NCBI GenBank assembly: GCA_963781345.1
Contig: CAWAFQ010000003.1
Coordinates: forward strand, 1-64,000
Direction of reading: 5' to 3'
Origin: JBBRHQ01 sp963781345
GTDB taxonomy: Bacteria; Actinomycetota; Thermoleophilia; Solirubrobacterales; 70-9
DNA length: 64,000 bases
Under the pieces are notes generated by a model that saw nothing but the letters and a program-made list of their open reading frames with translations, was not told the DNA's origin and did not search any database. The position numbers were made by a program, and so were the translations under genes. Below are positions 15,344 to 24,354 of the stretch, piece after piece (the first letter of the stretch is position 1; each line of letters begins with the position of its first letter).

Positions 15344-17431
15344 CTAGGCCCTGACCTCGGCCCCCTCGCGGCCCTCGGCAACCACCTTCTCGGCGAGGTG
15401 CGCCGGGACCTCCTCGTAGCGCTCGAACTCCATCGTGAAGTCGGCGCGGCCGCCACTTATCGAGCGCAGGTCGGGGGCGTAGTCGAGGACCTCGGCCATC
15501 GGGACCTCGGCCTTGACCTCGGTGGCAGAGCCCTTCGGCTCCATCCCCAGCGGATGGCCACGGCGCGAGTTGAGGTCGCCGATGACGTCGCCGACGACAT
15601 CATCGGGGCAGGAGACGGTGAGCTTGACGATCGGCTCCAGCAGGACCGGGCCCGCCTCGGCCATCGCCTTCTTGAAGGCCATCGAGCCGGCGATCTTGAA
15701 GGCCATCTCGGAGGAGTCGACCGCGTGGTGCTGGCCGTCATAGAGGCGGACCTGGACGTCCTTGACCGGATAGCCGGCGACGGTGCCGTGCTCCATCGCC
15801 TCGACCACCCCCTTCTCGACCGCGGGGACGAACCCCCCGGGAATGACGCCGCCCTTGATCGCGTTGACGAACTCGAGGCCGCTCCCGTCCTCACCCGGCG
15901 CGATCTCGATATGGCAGTCGGCGAACTGGCCGCGCCCGCCGGTCTGCTTCTTGTAGCGGGCGTGCGCCTTCGCGGGCTTGCGAATCGACTCGTGGTAGGG
16001 CACCCGTGGCGGGTGCAGCTCGATCTCGGCGCCGAAGCGGCGCTTCATCCGGTCCACGATCACCTCGACGTGGACCTGGGTGAGGCCGGCGATGATCTGC
16101 TCGCCGGTCTGCGGGTCGCGGTGGACGTCGAGGGTCGGGTCCTCCTCGGTCAGCCTGCGCACGGCCGCCGCGGCCTTCTCCTCGTCGCCCTTGGACTTCG
16201 CCTCGTAGGCGAATGCCATCACCGGCGCCGGCAGGTCGAGCGCCGGGAACGAGATCTCCTCCTGCTTTTCACAGATGACGTCTCCGGCGCTGGTCTGCTT
16301 CAGCTTCGCGATCGCCCCGATATCGCCCGCTCCGAGCTCGGCTGTCGGCTTCAGCTCCTTTCCGAGCGGCTCGCCAAGCTGCCCGATCCGCTCCTTCTGC
16401 TGCTTGGAGACGTTGACAACGTGCGAGTCAGAGCGCAGGGTGCCGCGGTAGACGCGAAGCAGGTTGATGCGGCCGGTGTAGGGGTCGGCGAGCGTCTTGA
16501 AGGCATAGGCCACCAGAGCGCCGCCCTCGTCGGGCTCGATCTCGATCGCGGCACCCTCGGCGCCGAAGGCGCTGACCGGGCCGCGCATCGCCGGCGACGG
16601 GAGGTCCTCGACGAGAGCGTCGAGAAGGCGGCTGGTGCCGAGGTTCTTGGTCGCGACGCCGCAGGTGACCGGGAAGATCTTGCCGTCGGTGACCCCCTGC
16701 TTGAGGACCCGAACGATCTCGTCGTGGTCGATCTCCTCGCCCTCGAGGTAGCGCTCCATCAGCTCGTCGGAGTTCTCGGCGACCTCGTCCATCAGCTTCT
16801 CGCGGTACTCCTGCGCCTGGGCGAGCAGATCCTCGGGGATCTCGACCTCGTCGGCGGCGCCGCGGCCGGTTCCGGAGTCGACGAACGCCTTCATATCGAT
16901 CAGGTCGATGATTCCGCTGACTTCGTGCTCGGCGCCGATCGGGATCTCGGTCGCGACCACGTGCGGGCCGAAGGACTCCTTGAGCGAGTCGAGGGCGCGG
17001 AAGAAATCGGCGCGCTCGCGGTCGAGCATGTTGATGAAGACGAGTCGCGCCAGGCCCTCGCGCTGAGCGCGCTCCCAGAGGCGCTCGGTGTTGACCTCGA
17101 CGCCCATGACGCCGTTGACGACGACCACGGCGGCGTCGACGACGTGCAGCGCCGCGGCGGCGTCGGCGACGAAGCTGGGCTCGCCGGGGGTGTCGATCAG
17201 GTTGATCTTTCGGCCGTCGAACTCGAAGGACGCGACCGAGGCGCCGATCGACATCTCCCGCTCGTGCTCGTCGGGCTCGTGGTCGGAGGTGGTCGAGCCG
17301 TCAGCGACGGTGCCGTGGCGGTTGACGGCGCCGGCCTCGAACAGAAGCGCCTCGTGGAGGCTGGTCTTGCCGCTTCCCCTGTGGCCGATCAGGGCCACGT
17401 TTCGGATCCGATCGGCGGCCTTGTGGGGCAT
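15344..17431 (-). CDS. Elongation factor G-like GTPase (EF-G2/FusA2 type)
   Basis: A five-domain EF-G architecture of 695 residues. The GTPase has P-loop GHRGSGKTS, switch II DTPGEPSFV and NMLDRE. The rest contains the EF-G domain II, III (GLTQVHVEVIVDRMKRRFG), IV (RKPAKAHARYKKQTGGRGQFADCHIEIAP) and V segments. Canonical EF-G has DTPGHVDF and NKMDR; the GTPase-activating histidine is replaced by Glu here, so this is a paralogue, not the main translocase. An ATG at 17431 with GGAG eight bases upstream is preferred over TTG at 17437. Role in stress or ribosome recycling is unproven. Confidence 0.9.
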   Translation of the reverse strand: MPHKAADRIRNVALIGHRGSGKTSLHEALLFEAGAVNRHGTVADGSTTSDHEPDEHEREMSIGASVASFEFDGRKINLIDTPGEPSFVADAAAALHVVDAAVVVVNGVMGVEVNTERLWERAQREGLARLVFINMLDRERADFFRALDSLKESFGPHVVATEIPIGAEHEVSGIIDLIDMKAFVDSGTGRGAADEVEIPEDLLAQAQEYREKLMDEVAENSDELMERYLEGEEIDHDEIVRVLKQGVTDGKIFPVTCGVATKNLGTSRLLDALVEDLPSPAMRGPVSAFGAEGAAIEIEPDEGGALVAYAFKTLADPYTGRINLLRVYRGTLRSDSHVVNVSKQQKERIGQLGEPLGKELKPTAELGAGDIGAIAKLKQTSAGDVICEKQEEISFPALDLPAPVMAFAYEAKSKGDEEKAAAAVRRLTEEDPTLDVHRDPQTGEQIIAGLTQVHVEVIVDRMKRRFGAEIELHPPRVPYHESIRKPAKAHARYKKQTGGRGQFADCHIEIAPGEDGSGLEFVNAIKGGVIPGGFVPAVEKGVVEAMEHGTVAGYPVKDVQVRLYDGQHHAVDSSEMAFKIAGSMAFKKAMAEAGPVLLEPIVKLTVSCPDDVVGDVIGDLNSRRGHPLGMEPKGSATEVKAEVPMAEVLDYAPDLRSISGGRADFTMEFERYEEVPAHLAEKVVAEGREGAEVRA

Positions 17432-17495
17432 CGGCAAAGCTCCTCTCCTCGTTGACCTCGTGCGGAGCGGACTATATGCGAGGCCGGGACTCTGC

Positions 17496-18275
17496 TCAAT
17501 CGGGCGAGCGCTGAAGCTGGGTCTTCAGACGCATCACGGCCTTCGTGTGCAACTGCGAGACCCGCGACTCGGTGACATCGAGGACGTCGCCGATTTCGCG
17601 CAGGGTGAGGTTCTCGTAGTAATAGAGCGCAATCACAACCTGCTCGCGCTCCGGCAGCGTCCCGATCGCCTCCGTCAGGCGCTCCTTGACCTCGCCAGAG
17701 TCGAGTGACTGCTGCGGGTCGGTGGCCGAGTCGTCGGGGATCGTGTCGAGCAGCGAGACCGAGTCCCCGGAAGAGTCGGAAATCGCCCAGAGCTCGTCGA
17801 GCGCGTAGACGGAGGAGTTGGCGATCTCGAGAAGCGAAGACTGCAGGTCTGCCTCGCTGACGCCGAGCTTGTCGGCGAGCTCCTGCTCACTCGGCGCCCG
17901 CTGCAGCTGGTGCTCGAGCTTTGCCTGCGCCGTCTCGATCTCGCGGGCGCGGGCACGGACCGATCGCGGCACCCAGTCGAGCGAGCGCAGCTCGTCGATG
18001 ATCGCGCCGCGGATCCTGGTCATCGCGAAGGTCTCGAACTTGATCCCGCGCTCGGGCTCAAAGCGCTCGATAGCGCCTATCAACCCCATCAGGCCGTAGG
18101 AGATGAGGTCGGCGTCCTCGACGTGGGAGGGCAACCCGGCGCCGAGGCGCCCGGCGACGAATTTCACCATCGGCGAGTAGGCGACGACGAGACGCTCGCG
18201 AGCCGTGGCGTCTCCATCCTCCTTGTAGCGGCGCCAGAGATCGCGCAGCTCCACCTCTTTTACGCCTGTCTCCAT
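17496..18275 (-). CDS. FliA/WhiG-family (sigma28) RNA polymerase sigma factor
   Basis: Directs RNA polymerase to motility or sporulation promoters of the TAAA-N15-GCCGATAA type. Region 2: YSPMVKFVAGRLGAGLPSHVEDADLISYGLMGLIGAIERFEPERGIKFETFAMTRIRGAIIDELR. Region 3: DWVPRSVRARAREIE...PSEQELADKLGVSEADL. Region 4: LPEREQVVIALYYYENLTLREIGDVLDVTESRVSQLHTKAVMRLK. All are intact; 259 residues is normal. A GAGGGG motif precedes the ATG. No flagellar gene or anti-sigma factor lies nearby. A matching promoter at 6759-6786 precedes a putative small RNA. Confidence 0.93.
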   Translation of the reverse strand: METGVKEVELRDLWRRYKEDGDATARERLVVAYSPMVKFVAGRLGAGLPSHVEDADLISYGLMGLIGAIERFEPERGIKFETFAMTRIRGAIIDELRSLDWVPRSVRARAREIETAQAKLEHQLQRAPSEQELADKLGVSEADLQSSLLEIANSSVYALDELWAISDSSGDSVSLLDTIPDDSATDPQQSLDSGEVKERLTEAIGTLPEREQVVIALYYYENLTLREIGDVLDVTESRVSQLHTKAVMRLKTQLQRSPD

Positions 18276-18287
18276 ATCCCCTCAGCG

Positions 18288-18293
18288 ATTGTA
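18288..18293 (-). promoter_or_regulatory. -10 box of the sigma28-family gene
   Basis: TACAAT on the minus strand, 12 bases before the ATG. This matches a housekeeping-type -10 rather than GCCGATAA, so no autoregulation by sigma28 is seen. Confidence 0.5.
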
Positions 18294-18327
18294 TTTGGAC
18301 AGGTGTCGTTTGGGAGCAAGGGTTCGC

Positions 18328-19215
18328 TCATGCCCTCGGGTGGCTGCCGGCGTACTGGTCACGAAGTCGCGTCGTGTCGACCCTCGTGTAGACCTGCGTC
18401 GTCGAGATCGACGAGTGGCCGAGGAGCTCCTGGATAGTCCTCAGGTCGGCGCCACCCTCGAGCAGATGGGTGGCGAAGGAATGCCGCAGCGAGTGCGGGG
18501 AGATCCCCGCCTCCAGCGCCGCCTCCCGAACCCAGATCGCGAGCCTGCGCGATACGTCGGAGGAGGAGAGGCGGCGGCCACTCTTGGAGAGGAAGAGGGC
18601 CTGCTCATGGCGCTCGCCGCGAAGCCGCATGCGCGCGCCCGCGATGTAGCGCTCCACCGCCCGCTGCGCCGGCTCGCCGACAGGCAGAATGCGGTCCTTC
18701 GACCCCTTCCCCCTGACCCGCAACTGCTCGGACTCGAAGTCGATGGCGCCGGTGTCGAGGTTGACGATCTCCTCGCAGCGCAGGCCGCACGAGTAGGCGA
18801 GCTCGAGCATCGCCCTGTCGCGCAGCTCGAGCTCCGTGCGGGCGGGAATGCGATCGAGAAGCTCGGCCATCTGCTCGGAGGAGAGGACCTTCGGCAGCTT
18901 CCCCTCGCGCTTGGGGCTGGTGACGAGGTTGGCCGGGTTGGCGGGCAGGCGCTCGGTGCGCACGAGGAAGTCGAAGAGGCCCCGGATCGCCGCCAGCTTG
19001 CGCGAGACCGTCGCCGCGGTCGCCCCGCCGGCCGAGAGGCCGGCGGCGTAGCGGCGGACGTCGCGGTGGCGGATGCCCTCCGGCTCGCGATCGTGCTCCG
19101 ACGCCCAGGCCGAGAACTGGCCGAGATCGACCCCGTAGGCCCGCCGCGTCCGCTCGGCGGCACCACGTGCACCGAGGTCGCGGTCGTAGTCACGCAGTGC
19201 GTCTTCCCAGTTCAC
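18328..19215 (-). CDS. XerC/XerD-like tyrosine recombinase
   Basis: A 295-residue enzyme of Xer size. The N-terminal SAM-like DNA-binding domain (WEDALRDYDRDLGARGAAERTRRAYGVDLGQF) precedes a catalytic domain with the conserved Arg (SCGLRCEEIVNL), Lys (GKGSKDRILPVG), HxxR (SPHSLRHSFATHLLEGG), His (LLGHSSISTTQVYTRV) and nucleophile Tyr in the same motif. Xer proteins resolve chromosome dimers at dif; no dif site was seen in this window. The start is GTG at 19215; the frame remains open upstream through a repeat region with no conserved sequence, so the short start is preferred. Confidence 0.88.
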   Translation of the reverse strand: MNWEDALRDYDRDLGARGAAERTRRAYGVDLGQFSAWASEHDREPEGIRHRDVRRYAAGLSAGGATAATVSRKLAAIRGLFDFLVRTERLPANPANLVTSPKREGKLPKVLSSEQMAELLDRIPARTELELRDRAMLELAYSCGLRCEEIVNLDTGAIDFESEQLRVRGKGSKDRILPVGEPAQRAVERYIAGARMRLRGERHEQALFLSKSGRRLSSSDVSRRLAIWVREAALEAGISPHSLRHSFATHLLEGGADLRTIQELLGHSSISTTQVYTRVDTTRLRDQYAGSHPRA

Positions 19216-19310
19216 GCAGTGGGATTCGCCAAGACCCCTCGATCGTCCTGCGCGCGGGCGCGAGCAACCGGAAACAGCCGGTCCTGCCGTTGGGCAGCAG
19301 GGTGGACCGC

Positions 19311-19410
19311 AAACAGCCGCACGCCCGGAGGCGAAGCCGAGGACGTCCCGCCGCTTGACAGCAGGCCCGACCGGAAACAGCCGCACGCCCGGAGGCGAAG
19401 CCGAGGACGT
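19311..19410. repeat. Two 36-bp direct repeats within a 64-bp unit
   Basis: An identical 36-base segment starting AAACAGCCGCACGCCCGG lies at 19311-19346 and 19375-19410. The sequence before each copy is also related (CAGCAGG..GACCG), so the unit is about 64 bp. A degenerate partial copy begins near 19270. The array fills the gap between the recombinase and the L,D-transpeptidase genes. Origin unknown; there are too few units for CRISPR. Confidence 0.8.
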
Positions 19411-19414
19411 GCGG

Positions 19415-20452
19415 CTACCCGATGTAGATCGGCGTGCCGACGTCGACCCGGTCGTAGAGGTCGATCACGTCGGGAATCGACATGCGGACGCAGCCGTGAG
19501 AGGCGGCGCTGCCGAGCGAGTAGGTCTCGTCGGTGCCATGAATCCCGGCGCCGTTGAAGATTCCCATCCAGCGGGCCTTGAGGGGATTCGAAGGCCCCGG
19601 GGGGATCGACTGCCCGGCCAGCGAGCCGGCCCAGGAGGAGTTGGGAACGTTCCAGGTGGGGTCCACCTGCTTGTCCTGGATGTGGTAGAGCCCGGCCGGC
19701 GTCTCGAGGCCGACCTGGCCGACGGCGACGGTGTAGGACTTGACCAGCTTCAGGTCCTTCCAGAAACGCAGGGTGTAGGAGGCGCGCTCGAGGGTGAGGT
19801 AGGTCGGGTATTCGGACGCCACCTCATCAGTGGTGACGCTCGGCTTGGTCGAGTGGACGACGGCAGTGACCGTGCGCGGGCCGGTGGCTTCTGTGACGGC
19901 GGCCCGCAGCTTCTTCGTCAACAGGACGTCTCGGACCTTGCGCCCGGGCTCCCCCGGAACGACGTTGAGCGAGGCACCGCTCGCACTGACCGAGGCGTCC
20001 TGTGGCTCCTGGTCGATCCTGGAGGCGACCTCGCGCACGAAACGGTTTATCGCGGGCAGTGAGTAGGTGATCTGCGGCTTGATCTGCTCGTCGACAGAGT
20101 CGCCGGTGACGTAGCGGACCAGGCGACCGGGAAGCCCGCCGTCCCGGCTGGTGGCGAGGGCGCGGTTGACCATCGCGTTGATGTTCGCCCGGACCTTGAG
20201 CTCTCGGCCCGTCAGGGAGTACGTCTCGCCGTCGAACCTCACCGTCAGCGGCTTCGTCAGCGGCCTCACCAGCTGCTGGCGGAGAAGGGCGCGAGCCTCG
20301 ACCCCGCTGAGCCCGCCGACGTCGACGCCGCCGACGGTGATGCCGTTGGCGATCTGATCCCTGCGCGAGTTGTCGTAGGCATAGGCGCCCACCGCCCCGC
20401 CCACGAGCAGCAGGACCGAGAGGATGATCGCGATCTGAGTCTTTCGTCCCAT
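19415..20452 (-). CDS. L,D-transpeptidase (YkuD domain)
   Basis: Makes 3-3 peptidoglycan cross-links outside the membrane. Residues 1-25 are a signal anchor (IAIILSVLLLVGGAVGAYAY). Residues 40-200 contain a PG_binding_4-like region. The YkuD domain covers residues 215-345: YLTLERASYTLRFWKDLKLVKSYTVAVG, ETPAGLYHI, and the catalytic motif GIHGTDETYSLGSAASHGCVRM with the nucleophilic cysteine. A TAAACT box at 20499-20504 is a possible promoter. Confidence 0.93.
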   Translation of the reverse strand: MGRKTQIAIILSVLLLVGGAVGAYAYDNSRRDQIANGITVGGVDVGGLSGVEARALLRQQLVRPLTKPLTVRFDGETYSLTGRELKVRANINAMVNRALATSRDGGLPGRLVRYVTGDSVDEQIKPQITYSLPAINRFVREVASRIDQEPQDASVSASGASLNVVPGEPGRKVRDVLLTKKLRAAVTEATGPRTVTAVVHSTKPSVTTDEVASEYPTYLTLERASYTLRFWKDLKLVKSYTVAVGQVGLETPAGLYHIQDKQVDPTWNVPNSSWAGSLAGQSIPPGPSNPLKARWMGIFNGAGIHGTDETYSLGSAASHGCVRMSIPDVIDLYDRVDVGTPIYIG

Positions 20453-20565
20453 CGGGCTTGTTCAGTGACCGGGCACTTCGTCGACCTGCTGTTCGGAGAG
20501 TTTAGGCATGCGGATCACCGTCCCTTCCCCGCAACCCGGTTGCAAGCGGCTGTGCGCAGCGAGGC

Positions 20566-21693
20566 TCAGGGGCCCTCGACCGGCGGCGACGGGTCGAACA
20601 TCGCAGCGTCCTCGCGGCCGACCTCCTTCTCGGAGCCCGCGCGACGCACGTGCGGGCTCCAGCGCAGGAACTCCTCGACCTCGCGCTCGTAGTGGTAGGG
20701 CTCAGTGACCCCGGCCAGCACCGAGCTCAGGCGCAGGTGCTCGCCGAGCTTCAGCACCGCCTCGCGCGACGTGTAGGAGTACTTGAACCCACTCGCCTTG
20801 AAACGGCGGTTGTCAAGGCCCCGACCGAAGCGCATCTGAGCCAGCATCTCGTCCGGCACGCCGAGGCCGAGTTGCCGCAGCGGCCCGATCAAGAGCCCGG
20901 TCCCCCACGGGGGCAGGATCGGGAGCGGGCGCTTGCCGAGCAGGCCGATCACCTCCGAAAGAGCGAGGACGCCGTCGGCGGCGACGTTGTAGGCGCCGGG
21001 GAGCTCGTGGAAGGCCGCGTGCTCGAGCGCGTGGACGACGTCATCGGAGTGGACGAACTGGTAGCGGGGGTCGAAGCCGAGGATCATCGGGACCACCGGC
21101 ATCGAGAACATGCGGATATGCGGTGTGTCGATGTCGGGCCCGAGGACGTTTGCGCAGCGAAGGATCGTGACCGTCGTCGAGGGGCGCTTGACGGCGAATT
21201 CGGAGACCGCAGCCTCGGCCTCGACGATGTCGCGCTCGATCGGGGTCGGCGGCGGGTGTTTGCGCCTCATCTCCTCGGTGAAGAAGGCCGGGTCGTCCTG
21301 TTCGCAGCCGTACCAGTGGGCCGAGCTCTTGAACACGAGCCGGCGCACCGGCGAGTCCTCCCCGGTGCAGGCAGCGAGAATGTTGAGGGTGCCGATGACG
21401 TTGTTCTCGTGCGCCTGCCCCCTCGAGGTGACGGATGAATCGACGATCATGCGGGTGTCGATGACGGTGTCGACCCCGGCCGCCTTGACGATCCGCTCGA
21501 TCAAGGAGTGCTGGGTTCCGACCTTGACGAACTCGGTCCGCTCGAGCTCGCGCGTCGGCTCACTCGAGTCGACGCCGATGATCGCCTCGACGTCGGGAAA
21601 GGACTCCAGCGCCTGTGCCAGGCGCCCGCCCCAGTAACTCGAGAGGCCCGTGATCAGCACCCGGCGCGCGGGCCTTGCGAGGGCCTCGCTCAT
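20566..21693 (-). CDS. NAD-dependent epimerase/dehydratase (extended SDR)
   Basis: Residues ~10-35 form the Rossmann nucleotide site (RRVLITGLSSYWGGRLAQALE), here TGLSSYWG instead of TGxxGxxG. FKSSAHWYGCEQDDPAFF provides the Ser and Tyr region of the SDR centre, though the usual YxxxK lysine is not evident. This atypical subclass is common in actinobacteria, frequently beside an acyltransferase, as here: its ATG overlaps the acyltransferase stop by four bases (ATGA). A lipid or sugar-lipid substrate is inferred. Confidence 0.85.
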   Translation of the reverse strand: MSEALARPARRVLITGLSSYWGGRLAQALESFPDVEAIIGVDSSEPTRELERTEFVKVGTQHSLIERIVKAAGVDTVIDTRMIVDSSVTSRGQAHENNVIGTLNILAACTGEDSPVRRLVFKSSAHWYGCEQDDPAFFTEEMRRKHPPPTPIERDIVEAEAAVSEFAVKRPSTTVTILRCANVLGPDIDTPHIRMFSMPVVPMILGFDPRYQFVHSDDVVHALEHAAFHELPGAYNVAADGVLALSEVIGLLGKRPLPILPPWGTGLLIGPLRQLGLGVPDEMLAQMRFGRGLDNRRFKASGFKYSYTSREAVLKLGEHLRLSSVLAGVTEPYHYEREVEEFLRWSPHVRRAGSEKEVGREDAAMFDPSPPVEGP

Positions 21694-22580
21694 CCGAACC
21701 ACACCGACCTGCGCTTGGCCACCATCTCGTGCAGGTTCTCCTGGATCCGAGCCCGGACCTCCTGGGCCACCGTCTGCACCAGGGCCCGGTCTGAGTCGGG
21801 GTCGCCGCCGAGCCGGGCGGTATCGATCGGCTCGAGGAAGCGCACCCTGAACTTGGCCGGCAGGTAGCCGAGCATCCCCAGCGGGCCGAGCCAGGGGAAG
21901 GTCGGGGTCAGGGGGAAATACAGCAAGCCCGTGAGCCGCTTCATCACCCCGACCTGGGCGAAGATCGGCGCCGCCTCCTCCGCCCCGACGACGCAGACCG
22001 GCACCAGCTTCGCCTCTGCCCGCATCGCAGCGGCGACGAAACCACCGCGGCCGAAGCGGCGCAGCCGGTAGCGCTCGCTGTAGACCTTCTCCGTGCCCTT
22101 TCGGCCCTCGGGGAAGACGAGGACCAGCTTCTGTTCGTCGCTGAGGAGCCGGTGCACGTTGGCGGGGTGGGCGGCGACGCAGCCGATCTTCGGCGCCAGC
22201 ATCGAGAAAAACGGGTAGCCCTTGAAGAAGTGCTCGACGGTGATGTTCAGAGGCCGCGGCGCCGGGTGCTCCTCGCGGATCGCGCGGCCGATCATCGCCG
22301 CATCGGGGGGCAGCGCCCCGGAGTGGTTCGAGACCAGCAGGGCGCCGCCTTCGGAGGGGACGTTCTCGACCCCCTCGACCTCGACCCTGAACCAGTAGCG
22401 GTAGAAGAACTCGACCGCGGTGCGATCGAAGGTCCCCTCGACCCGCTCCGAGCGCCCCCAGTCGTCGATCGTCCGCTCCGGCTCGATCGCGGGCAGCAGG
22501 TCGCGGTCGCGCACGGCGGGGAGCCGCTCGGGGGCGGAATCACGCTGCGGCATGTCGGCGATCGGGGTTCGCTCCGGCAT
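21690..22580 (-). CDS. 1-acylglycerol-3-phosphate acyltransferase-like (PlsC family)
   Basis: Transfers acyl chains to a glycerolipid at the membrane. Residues 90-110 read GGALLVSNHSGALPPDAAMI, the family's His...Asp box in its wider NHSG form; then VFPEGRKGTEK supplies the second substrate-binding block, and the end is compact. The 296-residue length fits the subfamily with an N-terminal extension. The ATG at 22580 is preferred. It forms a two-gene operon with the downstream epimerase and is divergent from the MTHFS-like gene across about 43 bp. Confidence 0.87.
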   Translation of the reverse strand: MPERTPIADMPQRDSAPERLPAVRDRDLLPAIEPERTIDDWGRSERVEGTFDRTAVEFFYRYWFRVEVEGVENVPSEGGALLVSNHSGALPPDAAMIGRAIREEHPAPRPLNITVEHFFKGYPFFSMLAPKIGCVAAHPANVHRLLSDEQKLVLVFPEGRKGTEKVYSERYRLRRFGRGGFVAAAMRAEAKLVPVCVVGAEEAAPIFAQVGVMKRLTGLLYFPLTPTFPWLGPLGMLGYLPAKFRVRFLEPIDTARLGGDPDSDRALVQTVAQEVRARIQENLHEMVAKRRSVWFG

Positions 22581-22623
22581 CACCGCATTCTGGCAGGGGC
22601 GGGCCGGGGGCAGCCCGGCGGAT

Positions 22624-23349
22624 ATGTTTCGGTCCATGCACTCCAAGGACAAGGTTCGCGAGGAGGTGTGGAAGGCGATGGACCGCGAGGGCGTGTCCAG
22701 GTTCCCGGGCGCCGAGGGGCGGATCCCTAACTTTGCCGGCGCCAAGCTCGCCGCGGCGAAGCTGGCGTCGCACCGGGTATGGAAGCGGTCCCGGGTGATC
22801 AAGGCGAACCCGGACTCCCCCCAGACCCACGTCCGCCGCGCCGCACTCGAGGACGGCAAGACGGTGATCATGGCGGTGCCGCGGCTGCGCGACATCCACC
22901 CGTTCCGGGTTCTCGACCCGAAGCAGCTCTCGAAGGCGGCGATGAAGGAGGCGGCGACGATCAAGGGGGCGTTGCGCCACGGCCGCGTCGCGGCGCTCGA
23001 CGAGTTGCCGGAGATCGACCTCGTCCTCTGCGGCGCAGTCGCAGTCAACCTCAGCGGCGCCCGGGTCGGCAAGGGTGGCGGCTTCTCCGACCTCGAGTTC
23101 GGGATCCTGATCGACTCCGGAAAGATCGACGATCACACCACGGTGGCGACGACGGTCCACCCGATCCAGATCCTGCGGCGCCACCTACAGACGACATCAC
23201 ACGATCTCCCGATCGACATCATCGCCACCCCACGCGCGGTGATCGAGGTCGAGCGCTCCTACGACCGGCCCCGCGGCATCCTCTGGGACCACCTGCAGCC
23301 TCCCCAGATACGCGAGATCCCGATCCTCGAGCGAATGGGCTATGCCTGA
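22624..23349 (+). CDS. 5-formyltetrahydrofolate cyclo-ligase family protein
   Basis: Family members convert 5-formyl-THF to methenyl-THF using ATP. Supported by VREEVWKAMDREGVSRFPGAEGRIPNFAGA, KTVIMAVPRLRD, and GGFSDLEFGILIDSGKIDDHTTVATTVHPIQIL, which matches the family's GGGxSDLE/VVHPxQ pattern. Alternative ATGs lie at 22624 and 22636. The subclass is larger than bacterial MTHFS (about 190 residues) and resembles the MTHFSD-like 'cyclo-ligase' group, so the true substrate is open. The stop overlaps the next gene by eight bases. Confidence 0.8.
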   Translation: MFRSMHSKDKVREEVWKAMDREGVSRFPGAEGRIPNFAGAKLAAAKLASHRVWKRSRVIKANPDSPQTHVRRAALEDGKTVIMAVPRLRDIHPFRVLDPKQLSKAAMKEAATIKGALRHGRVAALDELPEIDLVLCGAVAVNLSGARVGKGGGFSDLEFGILIDSGKIDDHTTVATTVHPIQILRRHLQTTSHDLPIDIIATPRAVIEVERSYDRPRGILWDHLQPPQIREIPILERMGYA

Positions 23350-24262
23350 GGTGGCCCTGACGGGCCCCCCGGCGCGCCCCGCGGGCGACTACGGCAACCC
23401 GGACCCCGAGTGGGTGCGAATTGACTGGCGCCAGCACCTGCACCGAGTCGAGCTCCCCGGCGCCACCGTCAACTACGCCGAGATTGGCGAGGGCCCGCCG
23501 CTGCTGTTCGTCCATGGCCTCTCCGGCTGCTGGCAGAACTGGCTCGAGAACCTCCCCCACTTCGGTCGCTCGCATCGGGCCATCGCCCTCGACCTCCCCG
23601 GCTTCGGCGACAGCCCGATGCCGGATTGGGATATCGACATGCCGGCCTACGGCCGCCTCCTGCACGACTTCTGCGAGAAGCTCGGGATCGATCGCTGCGC
23701 AGGGGTCGTCGGCAACTCGATGGGCGGCTTCGTCTCGACCGAGGCGGTGATCCAGCAGCCGCAGCGCTTCGAGCGCCTGGTGCTGGTCTCGGCGGCGGGG
23801 ATGACCCCCGCCCAGGCCCGCAGCGAGCCGGCGGCGCTGCTCGGCCGCCTGGGGGAGATGACCGGGCCGGTGCTGGCCCGCTTCAACCGCGCCGGCCTGG
23901 TCCGGCCGCGGGCTCGCTACATGGCCTTTCGCGGCGTCTTTCGCTATCCCAACCTGCTCAGCCCCGAGCTCCTCTACGAACAGGTCGAGCCGGCACTGCG
24001 CAGCCCTGGATTCACCGACGCGCTTTCCGAGCTCTTCGGCTACGACCTCCGCGATCGCGTCGGCGAGATCGAGATACCGACAATGGTCCTCTGGGGGTTC
24101 AACGACCGCATCGTGCCGGTTCAGGCGGGCCTCAGCTACCACCGCCGCATCCCCCACTCGCGGCTCGAGATCTTCGAGCGCACCGGGCACGTTCCCCAGT
24201 TGGAGCGTCCAGCGCGGTTCAACCGGGTGCTGGACGAGTTCCTTGCGGAGACCCGCGCCTGA
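23342..24262 (+). CDS. Alpha/beta hydrolase
   Basis: A 306-residue alpha/beta-hydrolase fold with oxyanion motif LLFVHGLSGCWQNW, nucleophile elbow VVGNSMGGFVS (Ser), acid in LWGFNDRIVPV (Asp), and catalytic His in FERTGHVPQLERP. The sequence is most like haloperoxidase/esterase-type hydrolases; the substrate is unknown. Overlap with the upstream MTHFS-like gene shows co-translation. Confidence 0.9.
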   Translation: MPEVALTGPPARPAGDYGNPDPEWVRIDWRQHLHRVELPGATVNYAEIGEGPPLLFVHGLSGCWQNWLENLPHFGRSHRAIALDLPGFGDSPMPDWDIDMPAYGRLLHDFCEKLGIDRCAGVVGNSMGGFVSTEAVIQQPQRFERLVLVSAAGMTPAQARSEPAALLGRLGEMTGPVLARFNRAGLVRPRARYMAFRGVFRYPNLLSPELLYEQVEPALRSPGFTDALSELFGYDLRDRVGEIEIPTMVLWGFNDRIVPVQAGLSYHRRIPHSRLEIFERTGHVPQLERPARFNRVLDEFLAETRA

Positions 24263-24354
24263 AGCGCGCCTCGCCCCCGCCGCCTCGTCCCCACCTCGCC
24301 CCCGCCTCGCCCCCTACGCCTCTTCCCCGCCGACGTCCCCGCCGCCTCGCCCCC

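Noticed and set aside
15026..17455. 809-codon plus-strand frame opposite the EF-G-like gene
   Set aside because: The minus strand encodes a full EF-G homologue; the opposite frame is a GC-bias artefact.
18328..19215. Phage or integrative-element integrase
   Set aside because: Size and motifs fit a chromosomal Xer recombinase; no attachment site, tRNA target or phage genes are near.
19270..19410. CRISPR array
   Set aside because: Only two perfect 36-bp copies and one decayed copy, with related rather than unique spacers and no cas genes.
20531..20543. GCAACC-C-GGTTGC palindrome
   Set aside because: Short and isolated in GC-rich DNA, with no second copy and no promoter context.
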